Shown piece by piece: positions 6,519-7,327 of a stretch of DNA of 7,327 nucleotides. How positions within the stretch are numbered: position 1 is the stretch's first letter; each line of letters opens with the position of its first letter. Source of the DNA: Steroidobacteraceae bacterium (GTDB lineage: Bacteria > Pseudomonadota > Gammaproteobacteria > Steroidobacterales > Steroidobacteraceae); the NCBI GenBank assembly GCA_025927665.1, contig JAICKZ010000165.1, positions 1 to 7,327 on the forward strand, in the 5' to 3' direction. Position numbers and translations under genes: made by a program. The notes under the pieces are model-generated. The model worked only from the letters and a program-made list of their open reading frames with translations, did not search any database and was not told the origin of the DNA.

Positions 6519-7188
6519 ATGAATTCAATTTCTCCCGTTGCATCAATCAGGCACTCACCATTGTTATGGCTGGTCGCGCTTGGTTTCTTCATGCAAACAC
6601 TCGACTCGACCATTGTGAACACGGCATTACCTGCCATGGCGAGCAGCCTCGGCGAAAGTCCGTTGAGAATGCAATCAGTTGTCGTCGTCTATTCACTGAC
6701 GATGGCAATGCTGATTCCGGCATCCGGGTGACTCGCCGATCGTTTTGGTACTCAGCATGTTTTTTTAAGTGCAATTCTATGTTTCGTCGTAGGCTCGCTG
6801 TGTTGTGCTGGCTCCTATACGCTGACCCAACTGGTTATATCGCGGGTGTTACAAGGAGCAGGAGGCGCCATGTTATTGCCGGTTGGCCGACTCGCTGTGT
6901 TGCGCGCTGTAACACGCGAACGTTTTCTCGAAGCGATGAGTTTCGTTGCAATACCTGGACTCATTGGTCCATTGATCGGACCCACACTCGGCGGTTGGTT
7001 AGTGGTGGAAGCATCATGGCATTGGATTTTTTTAATCAATGTTCCCATTGGCGCAATCGGCTGCATCGCCACATTTCTCTATATGCGAAATGAGAAAGGC
7101 CCGGACACATCACCTTTTGATTTTGCCGGTTATCTGATGTTATCGATTGGCATGGTTGCAATTTCCATTGCGTTAGATGGACTGTCTG
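6519..7188 (+). pseudogene. mdtD: MdtD-like MFS multidrug exporter (DHA2 family), nonsense-mutated and IS-truncated
   Basis: MdtD-type proteins are inner-membrane proton antiporters of the DHA2 (14-helix) drug:H+ family, about 470 residues. The start MNSISPVASIRHSPLLW leads into L-G-F-F-M-Q-T-L-D-S-T-I-V-N-T-A-L-P, an MdtD/EmrB hallmark of helix 1. The frame stops at TGA 6729-6731 (codon 71), exactly where relatives have Trp in P-A-S-G-W-L-A-D-R-x-G (motif A). The same frame then continues without any shift through LADRFGTQ, V-L-Q-G-A-G-G-A-M-L-L-P-V-G-R-L, G-P-L-I-G-P-T-L-G-G-W and W-H-W-I-F-L-I-N-V-P-I-G (motif C and later helices). It ends at about A-L-D-G-L-S, where an IS3-family element begins (7189); the frame runs on into the IS to TAA at 7218-7220. 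About half the protein is lost. No good Shine-Dalgarno sequence precedes 6519. A functional product is unlikely. Confidence 0.88.
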
Positions 7189-7327
7189 TGACCTGCTCCC
7201 CGATGTGTACTCGATCATAAGTTAGTACTGCTCAGATAATGATCCAGTGTGGATCGGGTTAAAAACTCATGGGGTGTTAAGCCATTCAAACTGCTATGGG
7301 GTCGGTTTTCATTGTAGTCAATTCTCC
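7189..7327 (-). mobile_element. End of an IS3-family element entering from the right edge (partial)
   Basis: The outer end is TGACCTGCTCCCCG at 7189, matching the usual TG...CA ends of IS3-family elements. The minus-strand transposase C-terminus ends 26 bases inside it. The element continues past the window edge, so the other end and any target duplication cannot be seen. It interrupts the MdtD-like gene. The terminal 44 bases recur at 1748-1791. Confidence 0.85.
7215..7327 (-). CDS. IS3-family transposase OrfB, C-terminal 37 residues (cut by window edge)
   Basis: Reading the complement from the right edge gives R-I-D-Y-N-E-N-R-P-H-S-S-L-N-G-L-T-P-H-E-F followed by LTRSTLDHYLSSTNL and TGA (7215-7217). 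The Y-N-x-x-R-P-H-S-S-L-x-x-L-T-P-x-E-F block is the conserved end of the rve integrase core of IS3-family OrfB. The upstream DDE residues lie beyond the window, so whether the gene is intact is unknown. It differs from the orfB at 664-1308 (Y-Y-N-R-K-R-L-H-S-T-L-G-Y), so this is a different IS. Confidence 0.88.
   Translation of the reverse strand, partial: RIDYNENRPHSSLNGLTPHEFLTRSTLDHYLSSTNL

Noticed and set aside
6566..7093. 175-codon plus-strand open frame overlapping the exporter
   Set aside because: It is rich in Arg, Cys, Trp and His as expected of an out-of-frame shadow. The exporter frame carries clear MFS motifs over the same DNA.
6519..7188. UGA recoded as Trp or selenocysteine in the exporter
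   Set aside because: The response regulator ends at a TGA at the expected position, no SECIS-like hairpin is evident, and the gene is also IS-truncated, so simple decay explains it better.

Overview
The window reads as an accessory, insertion-sequence-scarred stretch of a Gram-negative chromosome. An outer-membrane TonB-dependent receptor shows it is Gram-negative. The QseB/QseC- or PmrA/PmrB-like two-component pair and an MdtD-like transporter fit a gammaproteobacterium, but I cannot name the genus. Base composition looks moderate in the genes and AT-rich in the decayed parts. The standard genetic code applies, with UGA used as a stop.

Layout. At 1-118 there is what looks like the last codons of an IS200/IS605-type TnpB followed by a strong GC-rich hairpin. 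From 151 to 1585 on the minus strand lie two halves of an unidentified small membrane protein, split by a shortened IS3-family element (324-1338). That element keeps both terminal inverted repeats, an orfA start and the DD35E core of orfB, but has lost roughly the orfA/orfB junction. From 1586 to 1968 is a 380-base region without an intact gene. It holds a possible decayed coding tail (1656-1747) and a 44-base solo end of a second IS3-family element (1748-1791).

The healthy core is 1969-6171: an OmpR-type response regulator, a membrane histidine kinase overlapping it by 4 bases, and then a complete TonB-dependent receptor. All are on the plus strand and probably form one functional unit in which the kinase and regulator control, or respond to, uptake through the receptor. 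The ligand cannot be read from the sequence.

The right side is decayed again. An MdtD-like MFS drug exporter (from 6519) carries an in-frame TGA where family members have the Trp of the G-W-L-A-D-R motif. It is then cut at about 7188 by an IS3-family element entering from the right edge, whose transposase C-terminus lies on the minus strand (7215-7327). The terminal bases of that element match the solo end at 1748 in the same orientation, so copies or remnants of one IS bracket the two-component/receptor block.

I found no RNA gene, CRISPR array or phage module. Nothing here is convincingly a new system. The most notable points are the paired IS ends around an intact regulatory and transport unit, the frame-compatible halves of the split membrane gene, and the double inactivation of the exporter.
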